Source: Microbulbifer litoralis
GTDB lineage: Bacteria; Pseudomonadota; Gammaproteobacteria; Pseudomonadales; Cellvibrionaceae
Direction of reading: 5' to 3'
NCBI RefSeq assembly: GCF_023634065.1
Contig: NZ_JALKCV010000002.1
Coordinates: 310,001 to 374,000 of the forward strand
DNA: 64,000 bases
The notes below the pieces were generated by a model. The model saw only the letters and a list, made by a program, of their open reading frames with translations. It did not search any database and was not told the DNA's origin. A program made the translations under genes and the position numbers. Each line of letters begins with the position of its first letter. Position 1 is the stretch's first letter. This document shows, piece by piece, positions 49,081-57,869 of this stretch.

Positions 49081-51246
49081 ATGTTGGAACCAACACACAA
49101 AACGACGGCGCTGGCCGTTCTCGGTGGAAAAGCGGTGATGAGAGGCGCGTTGTTTGCGTCGGTATTGACACTTCTATCAGCAGGGACCCCTGCCTATACG
49201 AGCGCGGATTCCGGATATGACGATCCCTATTACGATCCGGAATCCTCATCCAGCCCGCACAACGTATACAATCGCCCGTCGGATTATGATCCCGGCGCCC
49301 TGCTCGGTAGCAGCAATGGTGGCTGGGCCGTGTGGGATTTCTGTTATGGAAAGCCGGATGAGACCCAATTGCCCGAGGATCCGCGCGCGCTGGTCCAGGA
49401 GGGCATCAGCGATGGGCGCGCGGTACATTTCAATGCCTACTACAAAAACTGCCATGTCGACCCGGAAGCGGTGCGGGAAGTCGGGGCCGCCGAAACCTGC
49501 GGTGAACTGCGCGAGCGATTCGATCTCGGCGGGCGCCTGCTGACCGGTGGCTCACCCGGAGTCGGTGCGCTGTTCGCGGGCACTGACCCCTTTACCCCGG
49601 AAGCCGCGCTGGGTATCTCCACTCTGACACGCAGGCAGTACAACAACCTGTGGAAATCCTGGGGTGGCTACATCGCCAAGCCGGAAAATTACGATGCGCT
49701 GGTCGCGGAGCGCTACGGTTCCGTGTTGCCGGCGGGGCGCAATCCCTATCCCCTCAATGGCGAGGACCCGAACAGGACCAGTGGCGGTTCCGGGCAGCTG
49801 CCGTTGATGTTCACGCAGATGCGCTACCCGGACGGCACCTGGACCGGCCGCATCGGCATTACCTGCCACGCCTGCCACAGCGGTGCCATTGACGGTGAGG
49901 TGGCGCTGGGCGGCGGCAGTCCCCTCGCCGACCTGGACCTGTTCCTTCGCGACGCGTTGCCGCAGGGCTATCTCGCCTCCATCGCCACACTGGCCAACCT
50001 GTCGCATACCCGCGGCACCAATAACGCGAGCGACGTCAATCTGGCCTTTATTTTCCCGGACCAGGGGCTGTATTCCGCATCGGATGCCATCGACCTGATC
50101 ACCTCCGGCTCGACCGCCAGTATGGACACGCCGGCCTGGTGGAACCTGGGGCACCGGCCGGTGAAATTTGTCGATGGCATGTTCCCCGCGGATGCACCGC
50201 GTATCGACCAGGTTTTCTATACGCCGCTGTTTGGCCTGTTCGGCGAGTTGCTCGGGCCGCTGAGCGACGCGGGACAAAAATACATGCGCGATAACGGGCC
50301 GCCGATCAACGCCTGGATCGAGACCCTGAAGGCGCCGCAGTATCCCGGGCAGATCAATACCGCGCTGGCAGAGGAGGGCGCGGTGCTGTTCCACGAGCTG
50401 GATATGTGGGCGCCGGAGCGCGACAACACGGTGCGCCGCCCGGAGGGCAACGGCAGTTGCGCCGGCTGCCACGGCGCCTATGCACCGCGCTACGTGAATG
50501 ACCCGGATTTCCTTGCGAGCCCGGTTCTGGAAGGGGTTGCCAGCTACATCGTGCCGCAGGAAATCATCGGTACCGACCCGGTGCGCTGGGAAACCAACAA
50601 CGAGGGAATGCAGCGCGCGGGCTCGGTCAACTTCTTCGGCTATCCGCCCACCAGGGGCACCGACCAGGATTGCGGGCCCCAGAACCAGGAGCGCCTGCGC
50701 GGCGACCGCGAGTTGGGCTACCTGGCGCCACCACTCTATGGTATCTGGGCCAGCGCGCCCTATATGCACAACGGCTCCATCCCCAATGTCTGGGAAGTGC
50801 TGAAACCCTCCGAGCGCGAACCGCTGTGGCGCCGTGAATCCGCGGCCAGGCTGGACAACCCCTGGTGGAACAACGGCAATGTGGTGATGGGCTACGATAC
50901 CGATCTCGACAGCGCCTACGATCACGGGAAAATGGGTTGGAAATACGACGTGATCGACTGCGAGTGGCGCTCTTTCCTGAATCCTTCGGTTTCGCCGTAT
51001 CGCACCTGTGACCCCAACGACAAGCACGCGACGCCGATGGCCCAGAAGGTGCTCGACGGCCTGTACAGCAACCTGATCCTCACGTGGAATATCTTCTTCC
51101 CGCCGACACTCACCACCCGGCAGATGGAAGACCGGAAGATCTACAACACGCTGCTCTTCAGCCACGGCAACGAGGGCCATGAGTTCAACAGCGTGCTGAC
51201 GGACCACGAGCGCAGGGCGATTATCGAGTATCTCAAGACCCTGTAG
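49081..51246 (+). CDS. Large secreted diheme c-type cytochrome, RoxA/RoxB-like
   Basis: A 721-aa exported protein with two CxxCH heme sites: C262-H-A-C-H266 and C460-A-G-C-H464. A signal peptide follows an extended N-terminus (hydrophobic core about 22-36; start could also be ATG 49138). PPLYGIWASAPYMHNGSIPNVWEVL is a MauG/peroxidase-like motif, and GHEFNSVLTDHERRAIIEYLKTL closes the second heme domain, with H700 a possible distal ligand. The size, the 198-residue heme spacing and these motifs recall rubber oxygenases RoxA/RoxB, which cleave polyisoprene outside the cell; this comparison is from memory and the substrate here is unknown. The terminator at 51275-51309 ends the gene. Confidence 0.72.
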   Translation: MLEPTHKTTALAVLGGKAVMRGALFASVLTLLSAGTPAYTSADSGYDDPYYDPESSSSPHNVYNRPSDYDPGALLGSSNGGWAVWDFCYGKPDETQLPEDPRALVQEGISDGRAVHFNAYYKNCHVDPEAVREVGAAETCGELRERFDLGGRLLTGGSPGVGALFAGTDPFTPEAALGISTLTRRQYNNLWKSWGGYIAKPENYDALVAERYGSVLPAGRNPYPLNGEDPNRTSGGSGQLPLMFTQMRYPDGTWTGRIGITCHACHSGAIDGEVALGGGSPLADLDLFLRDALPQGYLASIATLANLSHTRGTNNASDVNLAFIFPDQGLYSASDAIDLITSGSTASMDTPAWWNLGHRPVKFVDGMFPADAPRIDQVFYTPLFGLFGELLGPLSDAGQKYMRDNGPPINAWIETLKAPQYPGQINTALAEEGAVLFHELDMWAPERDNTVRRPEGNGSCAGCHGAYAPRYVNDPDFLASPVLEGVASYIVPQEIIGTDPVRWETNNEGMQRAGSVNFFGYPPTRGTDQDCGPQNQERLRGDRELGYLAPPLYGIWASAPYMHNGSIPNVWEVLKPSEREPLWRRESAARLDNPWWNNGNVVMGYDTDLDSAYDHGKMGWKYDVIDCEWRSFLNPSVSPYRTCDPNDKHATPMAQKVLDGLYSNLILTWNIFFPPTLTTRQMEDRKIYNTLLFSHGNEGHEFNSVLTDHERRAIIEYLKTL

Positions 51247-51274
51247 TGACCGGGGTTACAGGTTTCATCCACAG

Positions 51275-51309
51275 AGGGCCGCTCGGGAGACCGCGCGGCC
51301 CTTTTTGTT
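51275..51309 (+). terminator. Rho-independent terminator after the diheme cytochrome
   Basis: AGGGCCGC (51275-51282) pairs with GCGGCCCT (51295-51302), followed by TTTTGTTTT. It isolates the cytochrome gene from metE. Confidence 0.9.
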
Positions 51310-51330
51310 TTGCCCGGTTGTTGCACCTTC

Positions 51331-51374
51331 CTTTAGAAGTATTCATGTTTTCGGCAAAAAATATGAAATTGATT
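51331..51374. promoter_or_regulatory. Conserved 44-bp element, copy 2, upstream of metE
   Basis: Same blocks as copy 1: CTTTAG, TTCATGTTTT at 51342, TGAAATT and ATT, at the same offsets. It lies about 95-140 bp before the metE start, a good place for MetR activation. Confidence 0.65.
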
Positions 51375-51469
51375 GATGTTCGAATGATGCGCAGAATCAA
51401 CCGGGAATACGGGGCTCCAGCCCCGCAGCGGGCCGGGCCCGCAGAGACAGGATGCGAAGGAAGAGATCA

Positions 51470-53728
51470 ATGACACAGACACATATCCTCGGCTACCCCC
51501 GCATCGGCGCGCAGCGCGAGCTGAAAAACGCCCAGGAGGCTTACTGGCGCGGGGACATCACGCAGGCAGAACTGCTGAAGGTGGGCGCGGAGATCCGCCG
51601 AGCGAACTGGCGGGCGCAGTGCGACGCCGGGCTGGACCTGGTGACCGTGGGTGATTTTGCCTGGTACGACCAGGTGCTGAACCACACGCTGATGTTCGGT
51701 GCCGTGCCGGCGCGTTTCAATCAGGGCGCCGCCGATAACAAACTGGACCAGTATTTCCGCCTGGCCCGCGGCCGCGCGCCGTCCGGCGAGCCGGTGGCGG
51801 CCAGTGCCATGACGAAATGGTTCGACACCAACTACCACTACCTAGTACCGGAATTCGCTGCCGACCAGGCTTTCGAACTCGACGCCGAGTGGCTGCTGGA
51901 CGAAGTGCGCGAGGCCCGGGGCCAGGGGCACAGCGTCAAGCCGGTGGTGATCGGGCCGCTGAGCTATCTCTGGCTCGGCCGAACCCGTAGTGGTGTCCGC
52001 GGTGATCTGCTGGAACTGTTGCCGAAACTGCTGCCCTGCTACGAACAACTGTTGCGACAACTGGCCGCGGCCGGCGTCGACTGGGTGCAGATCGACGAGC
52101 CGATCCTGGGGCTGGACCTGCCGGCCCAGTGGCGCGATGCCTTCGCGCCGGCGTTCCGCAAGTTGGCGGCTGTGGCACCGACCAGGTTGCTGCTGGCCAC
52201 TTATTTCTCGTCGCTGCGGGAAAACCTGGCGCTGGCATTCGGTCTGCCGGTGGCCGGTGTACATATCGACTGTGTGCGCGCGCCGGAGGAACTGCCCGCG
52301 GCGGTGGAGGCGCTGGGGGCGCAACAGGTGCTGTCGCTGGGGGTGCTGAACGGTCGCAATGTCTGGCGAGGCGACCTGGGCCGGTGGCAGCGCGAACTGC
52401 AGCCACTGGCGGAAAAGCTGGGCCAGCACCTGTGGCTGTCCGCCAGTTGCTCGCTGCTGCACACGCCGGTGGACCTGGACAGCGAAACCGGACTGCCGCC
52501 GGAGCAGGTGCAGAAGCTGGCCTATGCGCGCCAGAAACTGGATGAGCTGCAGCAGTTGCAGTTACTGCTGAAAGGTGCGGGCGACACTGTGACGGCGCCG
52601 CTGGAGCAGACCGCAGGCTCCGGTTCCGTGGCTGCAGAGCTGGCCGATAGCTGGCGCCCGCAGCGCTACGCCGAGCGGGCGAACCTGCAGCGCCAGCGCC
52701 TGCAGTTGCCGCTGCTGCCCACCACCACCATCGGCTCCTTCCCGCAGACCGACTTGCTGCGCCAGACGCGCCGGCGCTTTCGCAGCGGTGAGATTTCCCG
52801 GCAGGATTACTGCGACCACCTGCGCGCGGAAATCGCCGAGGCCATCCGCCGCCAGGAAATCCTGGGCCTGGATGTGCTGGTGCACGGCGAGGCGGAGCGC
52901 AACGATATGGTGGAATATTTCGGCGAGCAGTTGGACGGCTTTGTGCACACCGGCAACGGTTGGGTGCAGAGTTACGGTTCGCGCTGCGTAAAACCGCCGA
53001 TCATTTTCGGCGATATCTCGCGGCCGGCACCGATGACCGTCGAGTGGAGCACCTACGCGCAGGGCCTGACGAAGAAACCGGTCAAGGGCATGCTGACCGG
53101 GCCGGTGACGATCCTCAACTGGTCCTTCCCGCGCGAGGATATTTCCCGCCGCGAGAGCTGCCTGCAGATTGCGAAAGCCCTGCGGCAGGAGGTGCTGGAC
53201 CTGGAGGCGGCCGGTATCGGCATCATCCAGATCGACGAACCGGCCCTGCGCGAGGGCGTGCCGCTGCGTGAGTCGGAGCACCGGGATTATTTCGACTGGG
53301 CCGTGGCCTGTTTCCGCTATACCTGCAGCGAGGTGCAGCCGGAAACACAGATCCACACGCATATGTGCTACAGCAACTTCAACGCGATCATGGATGCGAT
53401 CGTGGCGCTGGATGCGGACGTGATCACCATCGAATCCGCGCGTTCGGACCTGCGTCTGCTGGAGGTCTTTGCCGGCGACGCTTCACTGTCCGGCCGGGGT
53501 GGCTACCCGAATGAGATAGGCCCGGGGATTTACGATATCCACTCGCCCAATGTGCCCGAGCGCGCGGAGTTGGTGGCGCGCTTGGAAAAGATGGCCGAGG
53601 TGGTGACGGTGGAGCGGCTGTGGGTCAACCCGGACTGCGGCCTGAAGACGCGCAGCTGGGCCGAGGTGGGATCGTCGCTGTTGAATATGGTGGAGGCGGC
53701 GCGCGCGGTGCGGGCGGCGCTGGCCTGA
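51470..53728 (+). CDS. metE: Cobalamin-independent methionine synthase
   Basis: Transfers the methyl group of 5-methyltetrahydropteroyl-triglutamate to homocysteine, giving methionine without vitamin B12. 752 aa (E. coli 753). The zinc ligands are visible: H631 and C633 in IHTHMCYSNF and C723 in NPDCGLKTR. N-terminal LGYPRIGAQRELKNAQEAYW and the C-terminal TTTIGSFPQT and MLTGPVTILNWSFPRED blocks are intact. ATG 51470 is chosen; an in-frame upstream extension begins at 51452. Probably MetR-activated through the element at 51331-51374. Confidence 0.97.
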   Translation: MTQTHILGYPRIGAQRELKNAQEAYWRGDITQAELLKVGAEIRRANWRAQCDAGLDLVTVGDFAWYDQVLNHTLMFGAVPARFNQGAADNKLDQYFRLARGRAPSGEPVAASAMTKWFDTNYHYLVPEFAADQAFELDAEWLLDEVREARGQGHSVKPVVIGPLSYLWLGRTRSGVRGDLLELLPKLLPCYEQLLRQLAAAGVDWVQIDEPILGLDLPAQWRDAFAPAFRKLAAVAPTRLLLATYFSSLRENLALAFGLPVAGVHIDCVRAPEELPAAVEALGAQQVLSLGVLNGRNVWRGDLGRWQRELQPLAEKLGQHLWLSASCSLLHTPVDLDSETGLPPEQVQKLAYARQKLDELQQLQLLLKGAGDTVTAPLEQTAGSGSVAAELADSWRPQRYAERANLQRQRLQLPLLPTTTIGSFPQTDLLRQTRRRFRSGEISRQDYCDHLRAEIAEAIRRQEILGLDVLVHGEAERNDMVEYFGEQLDGFVHTGNGWVQSYGSRCVKPPIIFGDISRPAPMTVEWSTYAQGLTKKPVKGMLTGPVTILNWSFPREDISRRESCLQIAKALRQEVLDLEAAGIGIIQIDEPALREGVPLRESEHRDYFDWAVACFRYTCSEVQPETQIHTHMCYSNFNAIMDAIVALDADVITIESARSDLRLLEVFAGDASLSGRGGYPNEIGPGIYDIHSPNVPERAELVARLEKMAEVVTVERLWVNPDCGLKTRSWAEVGSSLLNMVEAARAVRAALA

Positions 53729-53828
53729 CCCCGGCCCGACTCCGGTCCCGGTACGCGGCGTAGAAGAGAGGGGCTCCTCGGTAGGGTGCGCCGTGCGCAC
53801 CGTTGACCCGCCGGGAGCCCGGAACCGG

Positions 53829-55142
53829 CTACGACTCCGCGTAACAGTCCCGTGTCATATTCTCCACCCGATCCGCGTGCACGATCACATTGTCCTCGAT
53901 CCGCACACCGCCGAACGGCCGCAGTGCCTCTACCTTGTCCCAGTGCACTTCGCCCGCCAGGGCGGACTCCTTCAGGTCGCCCAGCAGGCTCTCGATGAAG
54001 TAGAGACCCGGCTCGATGGTGAACACCTGCTCCGCCTCGATGGTGCGGGTGGTGCGCAGGAAGGGAAAGTCCGCCGGCGGTGGGGTGGTGCCGCCCTCCG
54101 GGGCGCTCTGGTGGCCGCCGACGTCGTGTACCTGCAGCCCCAGGAAATGCCCCAGGCCATGGGGCATGAAGGTGCCGGTGAGGCCGGATTCCACCGCATT
54201 CTCCGCTGCCATTGCAATGATGCCGAAGCGCTGCAGGATATCCGCGATCTTCAGGTGGCAGTCGCGGTGCAGGTCCGGGTAGGGCAGGCCGGCTTTCATC
54301 TGCTCCACCAGTTGCAACTGCATGATGTCCATGGCCTCCACCAGGTCCGCAAACTCGCCGTCACTATAGGCGTAACTGCGGGTGATATCGGCGCAGTAGC
54401 CGTGGCTGTCGGCGCCGGCGTCGATCAGGAAGCTTCTCAGTTGTGCCTCCGGGAGGCGTCTGTCCGACAGGTGGGTGTAGTGGAGGATGGAGCCGTGTTC
54501 GTTGAGGCCGATGATATTGCCGTAGGGCATGCGGTTTTCGCCCTGGCCGGCGGCTTTCAGGTAGGCGAGGTTGATCTCGAACTCGCTGGCACCGCTGCGA
54601 AAGGCGTCCTCGGCGGCCCGGTGGGCGGTGACCGCGATGCGGTTGGCGTCGCGCAGGCAGGCCATCTCGTAGGGTGTCTTGTAGGCGCGCGCCCAGTGCA
54701 GCCGGGAAATCAGCTGTTCCGGGTTGGCTTCGCCCAGGGACCAGCCTTCGAGGCCGTCGGTCTCGCCGATAAAGGCGGCATTGTCGGCGCTCAGGAACTG
54801 CTTCGCTTCGTCCGGCTTGCTCAGCAGCTCGATCTCGTACTCGTCGCTCCAGAAGGTCTGCGGTGCCGGCGGCACATAGTGCCAGAAGTCCACCGGGCGG
54901 TAGAACAGCAGCTTGGGCTTCTGCCCGCGGCGGTAGATGACCCAGCTGTGCGGGTTGTCGGTGACCGGCACCAGCGCCTTGAACTGTGGGTTGACCTTGA
55001 ACGGGTAGTTGTTGTCGTCGAGGAACTGGACCTTGGGGCGGCCGCTGTAGACATTCAGGGTGTCGAAGCCGCAGTTGTCCAGAATGGCGTCGTAGCGGCT
55101 GCGCAACAGCGCGAGGTGTTCGGCGAAAAGCTTTTTGTCCAT
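53829..55142 (-). CDS. pepQ: Xaa-Pro dipeptidase (prolidase) PepQ
   Basis: Dimetal pita-bread-fold peptidase of 437 aa that cleaves Xaa-Pro dipeptides in the cytoplasm; relatives also hydrolyse organophosphates. Metal ligands are found in order: two Asp in IDAGADSHGYCADITRSYAY, His in MPHGLGHFLGLQVHDVGG, Glu in FTIEPGLYF and Glu in GGVRIEDNV. ATG 55142 has AGGGGAA upstream; the longer frame to 55292 crosses the purU promoter and is rejected. Divergent from purU, sharing an 82-bp promoter region. Confidence 0.94.
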   Translation of the reverse strand: MDKKLFAEHLALLRSRYDAILDNCGFDTLNVYSGRPKVQFLDDNNYPFKVNPQFKALVPVTDNPHSWVIYRRGQKPKLLFYRPVDFWHYVPPAPQTFWSDEYEIELLSKPDEAKQFLSADNAAFIGETDGLEGWSLGEANPEQLISRLHWARAYKTPYEMACLRDANRIAVTAHRAAEDAFRSGASEFEINLAYLKAAGQGENRMPYGNIIGLNEHGSILHYTHLSDRRLPEAQLRSFLIDAGADSHGYCADITRSYAYSDGEFADLVEAMDIMQLQLVEQMKAGLPYPDLHRDCHLKIADILQRFGIIAMAAENAVESGLTGTFMPHGLGHFLGLQVHDVGGHQSAPEGGTTPPPADFPFLRTTRTIEAEQVFTIEPGLYFIESLLGDLKESALAGEVHWDKVEALRPFGGVRIEDNVIVHADRVENMTRDCYAES

Positions 55143-55224
55143 GGTTCCCCTAATAGTCTGTGTGAATCGGGCAATCCCCTTAGTGTATAGTCTGTACCCT
55201 GGATATTTGGCCTGATTTTCGACC

Positions 55225-56061
55225 ATGGAAAAGAAGATACTGCTGACTGATTGCCCGGATGCCAAGGGATTGATCGCCAAGATCACCAACATCTGTTACA
55301 AGCACCAGCTCAACATCACCAAGAACGACGAATTTGTGGACCGGCGGCGGGGCCGCTTCTTCATGCGCACGGCGCTGGAGGGCAACTTCAACGATGCCAC
55401 CTTGCTGGAAGACCTGGATATGGCGCTGCCCGAGGGCGCCGAGCGCCGGCTGGTGGCCAGCGGGCGCAAGCGGCTCGTGCTGATGGTTACCCGCGAGCCG
55501 CACTGCCTCGGCGATATCCTGATGAAGTGTTACGCCGGGGCGCTGGATGTGGAGATTGCCGCGGTGATCGGCAATCATCCCGACCTGGGTGCGCTGGTGG
55601 AGAAGTTCGATATACCCTTCCACTGCCTGCCCGCCGAGGGCCTGGCGCGGGAGCAGCACGAAGAGCAGGTGGTACAGCTGGTGGACAGCTACGCGCCGGA
55701 TTACCTGGTGCTGGCGAAATATATGCGCGTGCTGACACCGGCCTTCGTGGATCGCTACCGCGGCCGCATCGTCAATATCCATCACTCGTTCCTGCCGGCC
55801 TTTATCGGCGCCAGTCCCTACCGCCAGGCCTATGAGCGCGGGGTCAAGATCATCGGCGCCACAGCGCACTTTGTCACCGACGACCTGGACGAGGGGCCGA
55901 TCATCGAACAGGACGTGATCCACGTCGACCACGCCTATTCCGCCGATGCCATGGCAGATGCCGGGCGCGATGTGGAAAAGCTGGTGCTGACCCGCGCGCT
56001 GCAGTTGATTCTGCAGGAGCGGGTATTCATCCACGGTAACAAGACGGTGGTGTTCAAGTAG
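55225..56061 (+). CDS. purU: Formyltetrahydrofolate deformylase
   Basis: Hydrolyses 10-formyl-tetrahydrofolate to formate and tetrahydrofolate, balancing the one-carbon pool and supplying formate for PurT. 278 aa (E. coli 280). An N-terminal ACT domain (ILLTDCPDAKGLIAKITN, about 1-80) senses glycine/methionine, and the formyltransferase domain carries IVNIHHSFLPAFIGASPY (active-site His) and TDDLDEGPIIEQD (catalytic Asp). metE and gcvP nearby act in the same one-carbon network, though they are not co-transcribed. Confidence 0.96.
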   Translation: MEKKILLTDCPDAKGLIAKITNICYKHQLNITKNDEFVDRRRGRFFMRTALEGNFNDATLLEDLDMALPEGAERRLVASGRKRLVLMVTREPHCLGDILMKCYAGALDVEIAAVIGNHPDLGALVEKFDIPFHCLPAEGLAREQHEEQVVQLVDSYAPDYLVLAKYMRVLTPAFVDRYRGRIVNIHHSFLPAFIGASPYRQAYERGVKIIGATAHFVTDDLDEGPIIEQDVIHVDHAYSADAMADAGRDVEKLVLTRALQLILQERVFIHGNKTVVFK

Positions 56062-56118
56062 TCGAACCGATCGCTGTTCGGCGCAGATCCGATAACGCCT
56101 GATTACGGAGGTACAGCT

Positions 56119-56556
56119 TTGATAAAAATGATAAATCCCGCGCTTGCCCGGCGCTGCGGGCTGCCGGTGATGGCGCTGCCGCTACTGCTGGCGGCCTGTG
56201 GCGGTAACCCGCCGCTGCCTATTCCGGGGTTGAAGGAATCCTTTCACACCGAGATCGCCGCCAATGGCGCCAAGCGTTTTACCTATTCTCTGCAGATGCA
56301 GCGGCGCGATATCCCCGCGCCCTACACCGACCAGGGGATCAATTCCGGCCGGGTGTCCCGTGCCTCCACGGGGCGCGGCGGGCGCCGGCCGACCGGGGCG
56401 GGACCGCTGCAGTTCGATCGTGCGATGAAGGAGAAGCTGATGGAGACCGGTTTCTGCAGGGATGGTTATTTCGAGATAGAGCGGACGATTTCATCTCTTG
56501 GGGGAGAGGTTCGGGGCGAGTGTCGCGAAGGGGCAAGTCGCACTGCCGGACAGTGA
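56119..56556 (+). CDS. Small predicted lipoprotein, unknown function
   Basis: A 145-aa hypothetical protein with a type II signal peptide: LPVMALPLLLAAC ends in a lipobox LAAC (Cys 27), followed by GGNPPLPIPG. The mature chain contains FHTEIAANGAKRFTYSLQMQR and a low-complexity Arg/Gly linker before GFCRDGYFEIERTISSLGGEVRGEC, in which two cysteines could pair. The start is probably TTG 56119, seven bases after GGAGG; ATG 56128 is 16 bases away from it. I recognise no family. It is downstream of purU by 57 bases but has its own likely leader. Confidence 0.65.
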   Translation: MIKMINPALARRCGLPVMALPLLLAACGGNPPLPIPGLKESFHTEIAANGAKRFTYSLQMQRRDIPAPYTDQGINSGRVSRASTGRGGRRPTGAGPLQFDRAMKEKLMETGFCRDGYFEIERTISSLGGEVRGECREGASRTAGQ

Positions 56557-57015
56557 TCCGCAGGGCCCGGTGTTTTACTGCGCCGGGTAACTCGCTCTAT
56601 TTTTTTGTCGTCTCCCGACAAAATTCTTTGCCGGAATTTTCCTGGCTCACTGTGTCAATGCAGTGACAGGATTATTTGCATCAACTTCTCCTCATTGGCA
56701 AACCTCCCCTTGTCGCTTCCTGCCCTTTCCTGTTCGGTCGTCCCAATTAATCCTCACCTGACTTTTTGAAATGGTTTTTTGTATGTGATGACAATCACAT
56801 AAAAAAATTATGGAGAAATAATTGACGCCAATTCCTTGTGAAGCTAAAAATTGATGCTATCTATTGAAGTGATAGCTAAAGGTAAATTTAGGCGCCGCAC
56901 CCCGGTGCTGAACAACGGATAGGGGAGCTGGTATTCGACCCCCGTAAGGAAGCGCCGAGGTCGCCGGGAGTTCCATAGAGCATAATTATAAAACCAACCT
57001 GCCAGAAGGATCACA
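56557..57015 (+). promoter_or_regulatory. AT-rich promoter region of the V4R/MHYT pair
   Basis: A 459-bp gap, AT-rich from about 56580 to 56890, with no gene. It holds a perfect CRP site (56784-56799), then TTGACG at 56822-56827 and TAAAAA at 56845-56850 with a 17-base spacer. The CRP centre lies about 65 bp before the expected transcription start, close to class I spacing. A small hairpin (GCTATC/GATAGC, 56866-56886) is in the leader. Confidence 0.7.
56784..56799. promoter_or_regulatory. CRP binding site upstream of the V4R/MHYT genes
   Basis: TGTGA-TGACAA-TCACA, a perfect match to the consensus, extended by A/T on each side into an 18-bp palindrome. Confidence 0.85.
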
Positions 57016-57795
57016 ATGGAAGTCGAGTTTACGGTTCTATCCGACCGCCGCGAGGGACTGCTGCGGGGTTTGGGAAATGTCGTTATCCAGAGTGGCTTTA
57101 CGTTGTTGCGTCAACGGATGTCGTCCCTGGAAAGTGGCATTCAACTCTGGTTGCGCGTCAGCGGGCGGGAGGAGTGCCTGCTGGAGCTGGAGGAGCGACT
57201 GGGGTCTCACCCCATGGTGCTCAGTTTTGAATCCGAGCACCAGGTCTCACCCAACGGCGCCCTGGCACCCCGCCCGCCAAAACCGGCGGCCTTTTCTAAA
57301 CGGCCTTCCGGCGGCGTTGGCAGCAGCTTGAAGGCTGGCGGCAACGCCGGCCCGGCGGTGGGGCAGATAGAAGCGGAATTGCCCGGGCTGGCAAAGGAAT
57401 ACCCGCGGATTTTTCCCCGCCTGTTGAGTATGCACGGCAAGCTGCCCGACGGGCAGGTCGCCGCCAGCATGGAATTCGCCGGCCGCCGGGTGGGGGCCTG
57501 GGTATACAAGAGGGATTATGCCCTGGGGGGTCGGCTGGACATGTCCAGTGCCCTCAAGCAGATCGCTTTGCCCGCCCTGCGCAATTTGCTGCCCACCGAC
57601 CTGAAGGAAAACTCCCTGCGAATCAAGAACAACCCGCTGTGCATGCCGGGCGGCCACTGCCGCAACGGCGATTTTTTCTGTGGTTTTTTACAGGGGCTGC
57701 TCGAAGAGTCCGGTGTCGGCGGGCAGGTCACCGTGCGCGAGATTTACTGCCGCAGTGAAGGAGCGGAAGACTGCGTTTTTGAAATCGTCAACTGA
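57016..57795 (+). CDS. V4R domain protein with ACT-like N-terminus
   Basis: A 259-aa cytoplasmic protein. The first ~75 residues (EVEFTVLSDRREGLLRGLGN and WLRVSGREECLLELEERLG) have an ACT-like beta-alpha-beta pattern. A Pro/Gly-rich linker (about 80-115) leads to a V4R (4-vinyl reductase) domain at about 125-259 with five cysteines at 209, 215, 222, 245 and 253; the pattern VREIYCRSEGAEDCVFEI is the family's closing motif. V4R domains bind small hydrophobic ligands or metals (as in DmpR-type sensors and BchJ). No output domain is attached. It is 74 bases before the MHYT gene and under the same CRP site. Confidence 0.75.
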   Translation: MEVEFTVLSDRREGLLRGLGNVVIQSGFTLLRQRMSSLESGIQLWLRVSGREECLLELEERLGSHPMVLSFESEHQVSPNGALAPRPPKPAAFSKRPSGGVGSSLKAGGNAGPAVGQIEAELPGLAKEYPRIFPRLLSMHGKLPDGQVAASMEFAGRRVGAWVYKRDYALGGRLDMSSALKQIALPALRNLLPTDLKENSLRIKNNPLCMPGGHCRNGDFFCGFLQGLLEESGVGGQVTVREIYCRSEGAEDCVFEIVN

Positions 57796-57869
57796 ACCGG
57801 GATGCGACAAATTTCGAAACCTGAACAAAAAGGAAAAATGGCAGGAAAGCCAATCAAGGGGAATGCGTT

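Noticed and set aside
49552..51207. 551-codon minus-strand open frame opposite the diheme cytochrome
   Set aside because: Shadow; the plus strand has two CxxCH sites, signal peptide, ribosome-binding site and terminator.
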